This document shows, in pieces, positions 17,886 through 25,652 of a stretch of 64,000 nt of DNA. The DNA comes from Candidatus Thalassarchaeaceae archaeon (GTDB lineage: Archaea; Thermoplasmatota; Poseidoniia; Poseidoniales; Thalassarchaeaceae). The translations under genes and the position numbers were made by a program. The notes under the pieces were generated by a model that was not told the DNA's origin, ran no database searches, and worked only from the letters and a program-made list of their open reading frames with translations. The stretch is taken from NCBI GenBank assembly GCA_030748775.1, contig JASMLH010000006.1, forward strand, positions 1 through 64,000. The letters are read 5' to 3'. How positions within the stretch are numbered: position 1 is the first letter of the stretch; each line of letters starts with the position of its first letter.

Positions 17886-17912
17886 GGCGATTTTCTCGGT
17901 CAAGTTGATTCG

Positions 17913-18290
17913 GTGTCCTCCAACCAAGATGGTGTGGATGCGCCCGCGGAACGTCTTTCGAGGATTGTAATCTCCTTGTCCATATCTCTATTCCTGATTT
18001 CATCCATTGCATACATGGATGATAGAATGGAGCTTACCGAGATTGGGCTGTGGACGGTTTTCGCTGGATTGGCAGTTCTATGTTCAGTTTTCGCACTGCT
18101 ATTGACTTTCTCTACTGGAAGACCCCATGGCTCACTCCCAACGGATGATTGGATAAGTAGAGAGGACGAGGAAGTAATGAGAGAACGTCTCCAGAGAGAG
18201 ATGGACGAGGCGGGAGTAGACCGTCTTGGCTCCAATTGGGCAAGAATGGAGATGAGGCATCTCGAGTCGAAGCATAGTGAGGAGGAGTAA
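17913..18290 (+). CDS. Small membrane protein with two predicted helices
   Basis: 125 residues from a GTG start. Two hydrophobic segments, VISLSISLFLISSIAYM and LWTVFAGLAVLCSVFALLLTF, are separated by a short acidic turn. A charged C-terminal tail of about 55 residues (EDEEVMRERLQREMDEAG) is probably cytoplasmic. No family is recognised. It lies between the THEP1 and GcvH genes. The overlapping 160-residue minus-strand ORF is judged a shadow because this frame has sensible membrane topology and operon position. Confidence 0.6.
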   Translation: MSSNQDGVDAPAERLSRIVISLSISLFLISSIAYMDDRMELTEIGLWTVFAGLAVLCSVFALLLTFSTGRPHGSLPTDDWISREDEEVMRERLQREMDEAGVDRLGSNWARMEMRHLESKHSEEE

Positions 18291-18340
18291 GGAGCGAAAC
18301 CTTGACCCGCCCTAGTCATTACGTCGAAATAAGTGAGACC

Positions 18341-18727
18341 ATGGGAGAAGTGCCGAGCGACCTTAGATACACCGCAGAACATGAGTGGGTGAGAATTGAT
18401 GGGGAAAATCTGGAAATAGGCATTACCGACTTTGCCCAGGACGCATTGACAGAGGTCGTCTGGGTGGAATGGGAAAAAGAGGAAGGAGAGTCAATTGATG
18501 CTATGGAATCTTTCGCTAGCATAGAATCTGTAAAATCAGTAAGTCAGATCTACTCTCCTGTATCAGGAGAGATTGTTGGCTTCAACGATGAACTAATGGA
18601 TAATCCAGCAAGCATTAACGAGGACCCCTATGGCGAGGGTTGGATCTGTAAAATAAAGGCTTCAGACATCTCTGACTTAGGTGGTTTGCTTGACGCAAGT
18701 GGCTATGCCGAATTGATCGGAGATTGA
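18341..18727 (+). CDS. gcvH: Glycine cleavage system H protein
   Basis: Lipoyl carrier protein of the glycine cleavage system, which shuttles the aminomethyl group between the P, T and L proteins. The sequence MGEVPSDLRYTAEHEWVRI aligns with the standard H-protein start, so I prefer the ATG at 18341 (128 residues) to the TTG at 18302. The lipoylated lysine sits in SIESVKSVSQIYSPVSG. The C-terminal NEDPYGEGWICKIKASD is also typical. GcvT, GcvP and a lipoate ligase are not in the window; lone H proteins can also serve other lipoyl pathways. The next gene begins almost on its stop codon. Confidence 0.93.
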   Translation: MGEVPSDLRYTAEHEWVRIDGENLEIGITDFAQDALTEVVWVEWEKEEGESIDAMESFASIESVKSVSQIYSPVSGEIVGFNDELMDNPASINEDPYGEGWICKIKASDISDLGGLLDASGYAELIGD

Positions 18728-18729
18728 AA

Positions 18730-19269
18730 ATGACCAATCTTCGAAGGGTAAACGTGTATGTTGACGGGTCCTGCTTCGAGAATCGAAACGTAACTTCCTC
18801 TACAAGGGCTGGATGGGGATTCTGCGTCGTAGAGGGAGACTTAGGTAGAGGTAACGGGAAGGGCCAAATCATCGAAGAAATGAGTGGGGAAGTGGTGACT
18901 TCCCCGATGTCAGACGGATTCCTAGGAGCCGAGGTGGGTTCTAACAACACTGCTGAGCTCTCTGGAATCGCCAATGCGTTGAGGTGGCTGCTAAGTCAAG
19001 GAGACGTCGGGATTGCGACAATCAAGGCGGATTCGGAGTATGCTTTGAATATCGCATCGGGGTTGTGGAAGGCTAAGGCCAACAAAGAGCTTGCCAGCAA
19101 GACCAGAAATCTGTGGGAGGAGACATCTCAGATTCTCGATCTTCATGGGGAGCATGTCAAGGCACACAGAGGCCATCGATGGAACGAGCGAGCTGACCAT
19201 CTGGCGTTCCGAGCAATGCGAGGCGAGGTTCCTTTACCATTGCAGTTCTGGAAGCCCGGAAACAGGTAG
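18730..19269 (+). CDS. rnhA: Ribonuclease H, type I fold
   Basis: Hydrolyses RNA in RNA-DNA hybrids, removing primers and R-loops. Active-site blocks are present in order: VNVYVDGSC (first Asp), GSNNTAELSGIANAL (Glu), IKADSEYALNI (second Asp) and VKAHRGHRWNERADHLA (His and last Asp). Length 179 residues is normal, with a slightly extended loop after the first strand. The track start TTG at 18724 overlaps the gcvH stop; ATG at 18730 is preferred. Most archaea rely on RNase HII, so a type I enzyme beside it would be an addition. Confidence 0.9.
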   Translation: MTNLRRVNVYVDGSCFENRNVTSSTRAGWGFCVVEGDLGRGNGKGQIIEEMSGEVVTSPMSDGFLGAEVGSNNTAELSGIANALRWLLSQGDVGIATIKADSEYALNIASGLWKAKANKELASKTRNLWEETSQILDLHGEHVKAHRGHRWNERADHLAFRAMRGEVPLPLQFWKPGNR

Positions 19270-19683
19270 TCAGTTCTCCTTTAGTGGACCTAGGCTTAGC
19301 AATACATACAAAGATTGCAAAATCATTAGCATCGCAACTAGGGAGATTAGAAGGCCCGTGGGGTCAGGAAGATGTGGTTGAAGTTGGTTTCCAGCCACCC
19401 AAGAGCAGGCAAGAAGAAGGATGGCTGCTCCCAACTCTATCTTGGCGGCTCTTCTGGGTTCTTCCCAAAGATCGAGCCATGGAATCAAGCCACTCCTGCG
19501 GAATGTAGCCCGATACCAGGCGACATAGCCCATGGATGCGCCCACTAGGCCAATGATGCCTCTCGAGAAGCTCTTATCGTCCCAAGGCCCGGATGGTGCG
19601 AAGCCAATGAAAAGAGCATTCAGAATGAGTAATGAAGAGATTGCAGCCATTACCCGCCATTCTGGTTCTCCGTCTTGTGTCAT
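19270..19683 (-). CDS. Small integral membrane protein, four predicted helices
   Basis: 137 residues from ATG at 19683. The track ORF extends to 19995, but the extra N-terminal region lies antisense inside the PLP enzyme gene and reads as a shadow. Hydrophobic segments are VMAAISSLLILNALFIGFA, IIGLVGASMGYVAWY, IELGAAILLLACSWVAGNQL and LLISLVAMLMILQSLYVLLSL. A charged loop (RSGLIPWLDLWEEPRRAAK) lies in the middle. No family recognised. It is divergent from the PLP enzyme, with about 80 bases between the starts, and converges on rnhA with no gap. Confidence 0.6.
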   Translation of the reverse strand: MTQDGEPEWRVMAAISSLLILNALFIGFAPSGPWDDKSFSRGIIGLVGASMGYVAWYRATFRRSGLIPWLDLWEEPRRAAKIELGAAILLLACSWVAGNQLQPHLPDPTGLLISLVAMLMILQSLYVLLSLGPLKEN

Positions 19684-19762
19684 ACTCTTTCCAAGTGGCC
19701 CTAGTGCTTCAACACGCCGCAGAAATGATGAGTTGCGAGTTCTTGGAGAGAGCGGTGGAAGC

Positions 19763-20713
19763 GTGTACGCGATAGGTTTCTCAGATGTTAAAGAGGCTGC
19801 AGAAAGGCTTGACGGCGTAGTGAAAAGAACCCCAGTGGTAAACTCCCCAAGGATTGACGAAATGGCCGGGAGAAGGGTGCTGATGAAGTGTGAGAATTTA
19901 CAGCACGTCGGGGCTTTCAAATTCAGAGGGGCTAGCAATGCTTTGCAGCTTCTTGAAGACGCTTCCAACGGAGTCTGCACACACAGTAGTGGCAATCACG
20001 CACAAGCAGTGGCACTAGCGGCCAAGAACCATGGAGTTCCAGCATACATCGTAATGCCCAGCAATGCCCCCAAGGTCAAGGTAAGGGGGGTTGAGAGTCA
20101 TGGCGCTGAGATAACCTTCTGCGAGCCGACCCTAGAGGCAAGGATGTCCACAGCAGACTCAGTGATGAAGAGAACTGGTGCCTCTTTCATCCACCCTTTC
20201 GATAACGATCATGTGATTGCTGGTCAGGGAACAGCGGCATTGGAATTGCTACAGGATCACGGGCCATTGGATTCCGTAATGGCCCCCATTGGAGGTGGTG
20301 GCCTAATGTCTGGAACTTGCATTGCAACTAGAGATTCTGTACCTCATGCTAGGCTGTTCGGGGCCGAACCAAAGGGGGCAGACGATGCTGCTAGATCTCT
20401 TTCTTCCGGAGAGTTCGTACAACAGACTGCACCAGAGACGATTTGTGATGGGTTGCTAACTAGTATGGGGATCAAGACGTGGCCCATAATTCGTGATCAT
20501 CTGGAAGGGATAGTTACGGTCAACGATAGCGAGGTTCTCGAGGCAATGACGCTTATTCACAATGAGTTTGAAATGGTGGTTGAACCGAGCGGAGCGGTAA
20601 CGCTTGCTGCCATCATGAAGGAGGAGTTTGTCCGATTGGAAGGAATAGGGAGCATAGGGATAATCCTTTCCGGGGGCAATGTCGACGTTGACAAGCTCCC
20701 GTTCGAAACATAG
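19763..20713 (+). CDS. Threonine dehydratase / serine racemase-like PLP enzyme
   Basis: Fold-type II PLP enzyme, probably deaminating threonine or serine to 2-oxoacid and ammonia. The family start FSDVKEAAERLDGVVKRTPV is followed by KCENLQHVGAFKFRGASNAL with the PLP lysine, HSSGNHAQAVALAAK, APIGGGGLMSGT (phosphate-binding glycine loop) and EPSGAVTLAAI. The track ORF starts at 19532 but its first 77 residues are unlike the family and overlap the divergent membrane gene. I choose GTG at 19763, preceded by GGAG, giving 316 residues. No C-terminal ACT regulatory domain is present, which fits the catabolic type. Serine racemase is the main alternative. Confidence 0.85.
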   Translation: MYAIGFSDVKEAAERLDGVVKRTPVVNSPRIDEMAGRRVLMKCENLQHVGAFKFRGASNALQLLEDASNGVCTHSSGNHAQAVALAAKNHGVPAYIVMPSNAPKVKVRGVESHGAEITFCEPTLEARMSTADSVMKRTGASFIHPFDNDHVIAGQGTAALELLQDHGPLDSVMAPIGGGGLMSGTCIATRDSVPHARLFGAEPKGADDAARSLSSGEFVQQTAPETICDGLLTSMGIKTWPIIRDHLEGIVTVNDSEVLEAMTLIHNEFEMVVEPSGAVTLAAIMKEEFVRLEGIGSIGIILSGGNVDVDKLPFET

Positions 20714-20715
20714 AT

Positions 20716-20789
20716 TGGAGCACGAGCCGGGATTTGCACCCGGGTTCACGGATCTGCAGTCCGTTGCATAGCTACTCTGCCACTCGTGC
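20716..20789 (-). tRNA. tRNA-Cys (GCA), CCA encoded
   Basis: Minus-strand cloverleaf: acceptor GCACGAG pairs with CTCGTGC, then discriminator T and an encoded CCA. The anticodon arm is ACGGA-CTGCAGA-TCCGT with anticodon GCA. The T-stem CCGGG/CCCGG encloses the loop TGCAAAT, which has G at position 55 where T (pseudouridine) is nearly universal. The CCA end is two bases from the stop codon of the convergent PLP enzyme gene. Confidence 0.9.
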
Positions 20790-20856
20790 TTGGATTATCC
20801 GAGCGTCTTCCCTCTCTTGAAGACTATCCGAGGCCCTGCATACCTTCATTGGGCGG

Positions 20857-22011
20857 ATGTGTCCTGTCAAACTCGTGCCAAGGGTGTCCTCTCGCTATGA
20901 TGGCCTTGGTGTTGGCTTTGCTCCCTATCTGCAACCACCGGGTCCTGAGGTAGTCAGATGGACGGTCGGAGAGCCGGGTTTCGATACCCCAAGTGAGATT
21001 ATCGATGCAGCGATTGGGGGTCTTGCACAGGGCGATACAAAATACACTCGCGGTCCCGGTTCCATAGAGCTATGCGAGGCTGTAGCAGGGTATCTCGGAC
21101 ACCATCACGGAATCACCGCTTCCGCGGAGGACATTGTAGTTACACCGGGAGCGAAACAGGCTCTCCTCTACTCATTTATGATCACAACAATGCCCGGAGA
21201 TGAGGCAATCCTACTGGCTCCCTCGTGGGCATCATACGAGCCAATGCTAGAATTCATTGGAGCCGTGCCAGTTCATGTTCCAGTAAATATGGAAAATTTC
21301 CACCCAGATATGGATGCGATCAGGAATGCAATAACTGAAAGGACCAGGATGATTCTAATCAATTCTCCTTGCAACCCCACAGGTGCAGTTTTCACTCCGG
21401 AAGAGATTGCTGAGATTGTACAAATTGCAGTAGAATTTGATCTCTGGATTGTCTCGGACGAGATCTATGCCAGAATGGTATGGGTGGACTGGCCTCATGT
21501 TTCTCCTGCGACTCTTCCTGCGGGAAAAGAGAGGACGATAGTGATCAATGGTTGGTCAAAGTCCTGGGCAATGACTGGAATGAGAGTCGGCTTCCTAACG
21601 GGGCCTCCCGAAGCAGTAAGCGCTGCGATGAAAAGTCAAGCGAACTCGGCATCACACATCCCCACATTCATGATGGAGGCAGCTAGGGTAGCACTCGGTT
21701 GCGAAGACTACGTTGAGTCATTCAATCAAGAATACCTGAAAAGAAGGAAAATTATGCAGAACGGACTATCTTCGATTCCAGGGATTCGGGTGCCCGAGCC
21801 AGAAGGAGCGTTCTACGTTTTTGCCGATATCACTGGAACGGGAATGACGGACATAGAGTTTGCAGATGGTGCTCTTGGTGCAGGTGTTCAGCTAATCCCA
21901 GCTTCCCTAATCACTGGTGGGGAGGGTTTTGTGAGGGTTTCCTACGCAGCAGATGAAGAGGCAATTCTCGAGGGTCTTCGTAGAATTAGGGCATGGCTTG
22001 TAGATGAGTGA
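20857..22011 (+). CDS. Class I/II pyridoxal-phosphate aminotransferase
   Basis: Aspartate-aminotransferase-fold enzyme. Key blocks are WTVGEPGFDTPSEIIDAA, YTRGPGSIELCEAVAGYL, NSPCNPTGAVFTPEEI, WIVSDEIYARMVW, INGWSKSWAMTGMRVGFL with the PLP lysine, and the final GEGFVRVSYAADEE with the substrate-carboxylate Arg. Length 384 is normal. The substrate cannot be fixed from sequence; aspartate or an aromatic/branched amino acid is likely. It overlaps speD by 8 bases and so heads the aminotransferase-speD-deoxyhypusine synthase operon. Confidence 0.87.
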   Translation: MCPVKLVPRVSSRYDGLGVGFAPYLQPPGPEVVRWTVGEPGFDTPSEIIDAAIGGLAQGDTKYTRGPGSIELCEAVAGYLGHHHGITASAEDIVVTPGAKQALLYSFMITTMPGDEAILLAPSWASYEPMLEFIGAVPVHVPVNMENFHPDMDAIRNAITERTRMILINSPCNPTGAVFTPEEIAEIVQIAVEFDLWIVSDEIYARMVWVDWPHVSPATLPAGKERTIVINGWSKSWAMTGMRVGFLTGPPEAVSAAMKSQANSASHIPTFMMEAARVALGCEDYVESFNQEYLKRRKIMQNGLSSIPGIRVPEPEGAFYVFADITGTGMTDIEFADGALGAGVQLIPASLITGGEGFVRVSYAADEEAILEGLRRIRAWLVDE

Positions 22012-22426
22012 GTTTGAAAACTCCGATATGTACAGTCGAAGTATGGGTGCCGGTCCACCAACGGGAGCACACGTTCTAATTGACTACGTAGACTATGCTT
22101 CACCTTCAGATGATGAGGCTCTCTGGATCCTCGATTTGATGAGGAAGTGCGTTATTGACTGCGGAATAAGAGAGGTTCACTCACATGTTGAGGAATTCGA
22201 TGGCAAGCAAAGTCCACCAGGCTTCGCAGCGGTGGTTCTGATAGACGAAAGTCATGTGACTGCTCACTGCTACTCAGAAAGGGGGATTCTGGCTGTTGAT
22301 GTATTCACATGTGGGACCCACGACCCGGATCTGCTAGCCGATTCTATTCACAATGCAATGTCCTCTGAAATCCCAGGACTAAGAATCGTTAGTAGGGAGA
22401 GAGTTGAGCGATTCAAGGGTGATTGA
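22004..22426 (+). CDS. speD: S-adenosylmethionine decarboxylase proenzyme
   Basis: Pyruvoyl enzyme that makes decarboxylated SAM, the aminopropyl donor for spermidine. The self-cleavage and active-site block is IDESHVTAHCYSERGILAVDVFTCG; cleavage is expected before the Ser of ESH, and Cys in FTCG is the expected proton donor. The usual HTWPE is replaced by AHCYSE. The 140-residue proenzyme is of prokaryotic single-chain size. It overlaps the aminotransferase upstream and the deoxyhypusine synthase gene downstream, tying polyamine supply to hypusine formation. Confidence 0.88.
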   Translation: MSEFENSDMYSRSMGAGPPTGAHVLIDYVDYASPSDDEALWILDLMRKCVIDCGIREVHSHVEEFDGKQSPPGFAAVVLIDESHVTAHCYSERGILAVDVFTCGTHDPDLLADSIHNAMSSEIPGLRIVSRERVERFKGD

Positions 22427-23372
22427 TTTGGATATTAGGAGCTTCATTTCCAAGCACTATTCTCACTTCAATGCAGGGGAGCTGTCAAGGTGTTCAGACT
22501 CTCTACGAGAGTTCCTAGATGGTGACGGGAGACTGATGGTTACTCTAGCAGGAGCTATGTCAACAGCGGAAATTGGAAAAAGTCTGGCGCCGGCAATCAG
22601 GAATCAGCGAATCCACGCAATCTGCTGCACAGGAGCGAACCTAGAGGAGGACTTGTTCGGATTGATTGCTCGTTCCCAATATGAGAGCATCACAGAATGG
22701 AGGCAGCAAAGTGCTGACGATGATGCTTTGCTCGCAGAAAGAGGAATGAATAGGGTCACTGACGTTGCCATTCCTGAGACTGTAATTCAGGCGGTCGGCA
22801 AGAAAGCGCTGGAATTGTGGGAGGAAGCGGAGGCAGTAGGTGACAGTCGCTTCCCTCACGAGTTCTTGTACGACCTTGTTCTCCATGGTGAGATGGATTT
22901 CTCTAGTAATCCTGAGGATTCGTGGATAATAGCGGCGGCAGACGCCAACCTTCCAATTTTTACTCCGGGATGGGAGGACTCGACGCTTGGGAACCTACTG
23001 GCAGCCAAGGTTCTGGACTGCACCCTGAAGGGCAATGGAATGGTCAGGGGAGGCTTGGATGCGATGCAAGCGTTGGCCGACTGGTACAGGGAGGACGACT
23101 CGCCCACTGGAATGCTACAAGTGGGAGGAGGGATTGCTGGAGACTTCGCTATCTCAGTTGTTCCTATGCTCAGGCAAGATGCAAACCTGGAAGTTCCGCT
23201 ATGGGCATGGTTCGCACAAATCAGCGAGTCTCGTCCATCATATGGAGGCTATTCGGGGGCTCCTCCAAACGAGAAAATTAGTTGGGGTAAAATTGATGCT
23301 GGAACTCCTAGCTTCGTTATTGAGTCCGATGCGAGCATAGTGCTTCCTTTGCTTCTGGCTTCCCTAGAATAG
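22404..23372 (+). CDS. Deoxyhypusine synthase family protein
   Basis: Predicted to move the aminobutyl group of spermidine to a lysine of translation factor aIF5A, or to make a related polyamine (homospermidine-type members exist). Typical blocks are VTLAGAMSTAEIGKSL, CTGANLEEDLFGLIA, DVAIPE, PIFTPGWEDSTLGN and PPNEKISWGKIDAGTPSFVI. The SWGK lysine matches the enzyme-intermediate lysine of deoxyhypusine synthase. The listed TTG start overlaps speD by 23 bases; GTG at 22419 is an alternative. Gene order with speD supports a spermidine-using enzyme. Confidence 0.82.
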   Translation: MSDSRVIDLDIRSFISKHYSHFNAGELSRCSDSLREFLDGDGRLMVTLAGAMSTAEIGKSLAPAIRNQRIHAICCTGANLEEDLFGLIARSQYESITEWRQQSADDDALLAERGMNRVTDVAIPETVIQAVGKKALELWEEAEAVGDSRFPHEFLYDLVLHGEMDFSSNPEDSWIIAAADANLPIFTPGWEDSTLGNLLAAKVLDCTLKGNGMVRGGLDAMQALADWYREDDSPTGMLQVGGGIAGDFAISVVPMLRQDANLEVPLWAWFAQISESRPSYGGYSGAPPNEKISWGKIDAGTPSFVIESDASIVLPLLLASLE

Positions 23373-24605
23373 CTGGCAATAGTCTTGAACCTGCTCTGAA
23401 ATCCTAATCAGTTGGTTGTATTTCGCCGTCCTATCGCTTCTAGCCGGTGCTCCTGTTTTGATTTGCTCCGAATCCAGGCCTACGGCGAAATCTGAAATAA
23501 TGTCATCCGAAGTTTCTCCGGATCGATGGCTCATTATCGTTGCAAAACCTGCTTCTTTTGCCATGTTAATTACATTAATTGTCTCCGTGACTGTTCCTAT
23601 CTGATTCAACTTAATCAGTATTGCATTGGATGCGGCCCGTTGGATTCCGTGTGACAGTCGTTCCGGATTAGTCACATACAGATCGTCGCCGACTATTTGC
23701 ACTCTTGATCCCTCTCTAGAGGTGAATTCGACCCATGATTCCCAGTCATCCTCTCCAAATGGGTCCTCGATAGAGACTATTGGGAACCGGTCCAACCAAT
23801 CGGAGTATTTGTTGCCAAGCTCTGAGCCTGTTAGATTCTCCCCATCTATGCTGTACTTTCCATTCCTATAGAATTCCTGTGCGGCCACATCCAGAGCTAT
23901 AGATATCTGTTTCCCCGGTGAGAAGCCGGCCTTCTCGATGGCACGGTGAACAAGTCGCAGCCCTTCCTCATTCCTTGGGAGATCCGGTGCAAACCCTCCC
24001 TCATCGCCGACCCCGCCAAGCATTCCCTCATCGATTAGTAGTACACGTAGAGCATGATATGTCTCAACACCGGCTCTGAGTCCCTCGATGAATGATGTGA
24101 ATCCATGAGGTACCACCATGAACTCCTGGACATCGACATTGGAGGATGCATGGGCACCGCCGTTCAGTATGTTCATCATAGGCACGGGTAAACTGGCATT
24201 CTTTTCCGAAGAAATGTGCGCCCAGAGGGGGCCATCTGTTGAAGCCCTCAGGCATGCCATCGAAACACCCAGGATGGCATTTGCGCCCAGACGAGATTTG
24301 TTGTTGGTTCCGTCAAGTTCGATCATTCTAGAGTCAATTGCTACTTGATCCGATATTTCCATGCCGACGATTGCATCCCTTATCTCCCCATTGACATTGG
24401 ACACGGCCTTACTCACACCCTTGCCCATCCAGTGGTTGCCTCCATCTCTGAGTTCGACAGCCTCATGAGAACCGGTGCTAGCACCAGATGGAACCGCGGC
24501 TCGTCCCCGCAATTCACCGTCGACGAAGCAACTGACCTCTACAGTGGGATTGCCACGAGAGTCAAGGATCATTCTTGCGGAGAGGTCGCTGATAGCGCCA
24601 CTCAT
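23364..24605 (-). CDS. eno: Enolase
   Basis: Interconverts 2-phosphoglycerate and phosphoenolpyruvate in glycolysis/gluconeogenesis. The true start is ATG at 24605 (MSGAISDLSARMILDSRGNP), giving 413 residues; the 94-residue extension in the track is out-of-family sequence. Signature blocks are GASTGSHEAVELRDG, LGANAILGVSMA, GGAHASSNVDVQEFM, IALDVAAQEFY, VSIEDPFGEDDWE (metal-binding), ILIKLNQIGTVTETI and MSHRSGETSDDIISD. The 3' end overlaps the convergent deoxyhypusine synthase gene by 9 bases. A small unknown gene lies 47 bases upstream on the same strand. Confidence 0.95.
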   Translation of the reverse strand: MSGAISDLSARMILDSRGNPTVEVSCFVDGELRGRAAVPSGASTGSHEAVELRDGGNHWMGKGVSKAVSNVNGEIRDAIVGMEISDQVAIDSRMIELDGTNNKSRLGANAILGVSMACLRASTDGPLWAHISSEKNASLPVPMMNILNGGAHASSNVDVQEFMVVPHGFTSFIEGLRAGVETYHALRVLLIDEGMLGGVGDEGGFAPDLPRNEEGLRLVHRAIEKAGFSPGKQISIALDVAAQEFYRNGKYSIDGENLTGSELGNKYSDWLDRFPIVSIEDPFGEDDWESWVEFTSREGSRVQIVGDDLYVTNPERLSHGIQRAASNAILIKLNQIGTVTETINVINMAKEAGFATIMSHRSGETSDDIISDFAVGLDSEQIKTGAPARSDRTAKYNQLIRISEQVQDYCQLF

Positions 24606-24652
24606 TGGTATTGCGATGTGTGCAATGCTTCTCAAGGTAGCGCAACGCTCAG

Positions 24653-25126
24653 CTATTCGTTTAGCCAAGTTAGCCAACGAGAAACCTTGCTCTGCACCTC
24701 GGGGACCTCGAGCTCTGATCTGCACGAACACTCCCAGCACAACTGTTCCTCGTTTGGAGAAATAGAAAATAGCTCGGCACGCATAATTACCCCGTCTGCA
24801 TCCTTCTGATTGGACCTGTTGTCGTCTACGAAACAGTGCAGAAGATTCTTTGGGAAATGGTGTATCCTTCCTGACTCCGGGCAGCAAAGCATAGCACTTC
24901 GCTTGAGAAATATCAGAGAAGTCCCAGAATCTGGATCTAGCTCATGGCCAACAATGCTTGACCCATTTAGTAGCGATGCTACATCTACATTGTACCACTG
25001 TGAAAAAGAGTGGGGGATGTCCAGCTCCGAAACCTCATCCAAGTACTCTTGAATTGCAAGATGGGAGACCTTCTCCTCCGAGCTCATGAGTCGCGAAGGT
25101 GGGCCATCCCATTTGAACGCAACCAA
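24653..25126 (-). CDS. Hypothetical cysteine-containing protein
   Basis: 157 residues, no recognised family, no membrane segment. It contains scattered cysteines (MLCCPESG, LLHCFVD, LCWECSCRSE) that could bind a metal, though the spacing does not form a clear zinc ribbon. An alternative start is the ATG at 25087. It precedes enolase by 47 bases on the same strand and is divergent from the Lrp regulator, so it probably leads the enolase transcript. The 154-residue plus-strand ORF overlapping it is considered a shadow. Confidence 0.5.
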   Translation of the reverse strand: MVAFKWDGPPSRLMSSEEKVSHLAIQEYLDEVSELDIPHSFSQWYNVDVASLLNGSSIVGHELDPDSGTSLIFLKRSAMLCCPESGRIHHFPKNLLHCFVDDNRSNQKDADGVIMRAELFSISPNEEQLCWECSCRSELEVPEVQSKVSRWLTWLNE

Positions 25127-25197
25127 ATTTGTTGAGTTTGTAATTGGTTGAAAAACGGAAAGAGACCGGTAAAATTATCTGGAATTAGCCAAGAAAT

Positions 25198-25229
25198 CTA
25201 CATAAATTGTTCTTTTTTCGGATAATCCG
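25198..25229 (+). promoter_or_regulatory. TATA box plus abutting palindrome before the Lrp gene
   Basis: A TATA-like CTACATAAATTG is centred about 26 bases before the ATG, where archaeal transcription would begin at or near the start codon (leaderless). Between them the perfect 11-base palindrome CGGATAATCCG (25219-25229) ends directly against the ATG at 25230. The position suits an operator for autoregulation by the Lrp-type product. Promoter spacing is established for archaea; operator function is inference. Confidence 0.5.
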
Positions 25230-25652
25230 ATGACTAGCGTTGATTCGTTGGATAGAGCAATACTGTCTGTGCTGAGGGACTCTGCTAGGGCCCCCTACGT
25301 AGACATCGCAAAGAGTGTGGGAGTAACTGAAAGGACGGTAAGGACAAGGATGCGCCGTCTGGAGGACGAGGGAGTAATCAGAGGATACACTGTAAGGGAG
25401 GCGGGGATTGGTCTTTCCGCCTTGATTAGACTCAAGGTAGGTCCGGGTACAGAAATAGGAACCCTTGCCGGGGAGTTCGCGGGTTGGCCTGGTGTAGAAT
25501 GTGTGTTTGAGATAAGCGGAGATGCGGATTTAGTTGCTGTTGTCCATGTTGATGACACCGTCGCCCTTCGAAATATGCTTGACAAAATGTGGCTAGCCGC
25601 GCCTGGAGACATCAGTTCTACGCAGACAGAATTGGTCCTAGAGCAGTATTAA
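25230..25652 (+). CDS. Lrp/AsnC family transcriptional regulator
   Basis: 140-residue feast/famine regulator. The N-terminal winged helix (LDRAILSVLRDSARAPYVDIAKSVGVTERTVRTRMRRLEDEGVI) is a textbook Lrp DNA-binding domain. The C-terminal ligand/oligomerisation domain (ALIRLKVGPGT, VECVFEISGDADLVAVVHVDD) has the ferredoxin-like RAM pattern. Such proteins respond to amino acids and often autoregulate. It is transcribed divergently from the unknown gene-enolase pair, whose promoter it could also control. Its stop overlaps the convergent methyltransferase gene by 4 bases. Confidence 0.92.
   Translation: MTSVDSLDRAILSVLRDSARAPYVDIAKSVGVTERTVRTRMRRLEDEGVIRGYTVREAGIGLSALIRLKVGPGTEIGTLAGEFAGWPGVECVFEISGDADLVAVVHVDDTVALRNMLDKMWLAAPGDISSTQTELVLEQY

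Noticed and set aside
17900-18382. 160-residue minus-strand ORF
   Set aside because: Antisense to the small membrane protein and the start of gcvH; no family features.
19532-19762. 77-residue N-terminal extension of the threonine-dehydratase-like enzyme
   Set aside because: Lies antisense to the membrane protein gene, does not resemble the family, and a GTG with GGAG upstream begins the conserved region.
24606-24887. 94-residue N-terminal extension of enolase
   Set aside because: Cys/Arg-rich sequence unlike any enolase; it overlaps the unknown upstream gene. The ATG at 24605 matches the family start.
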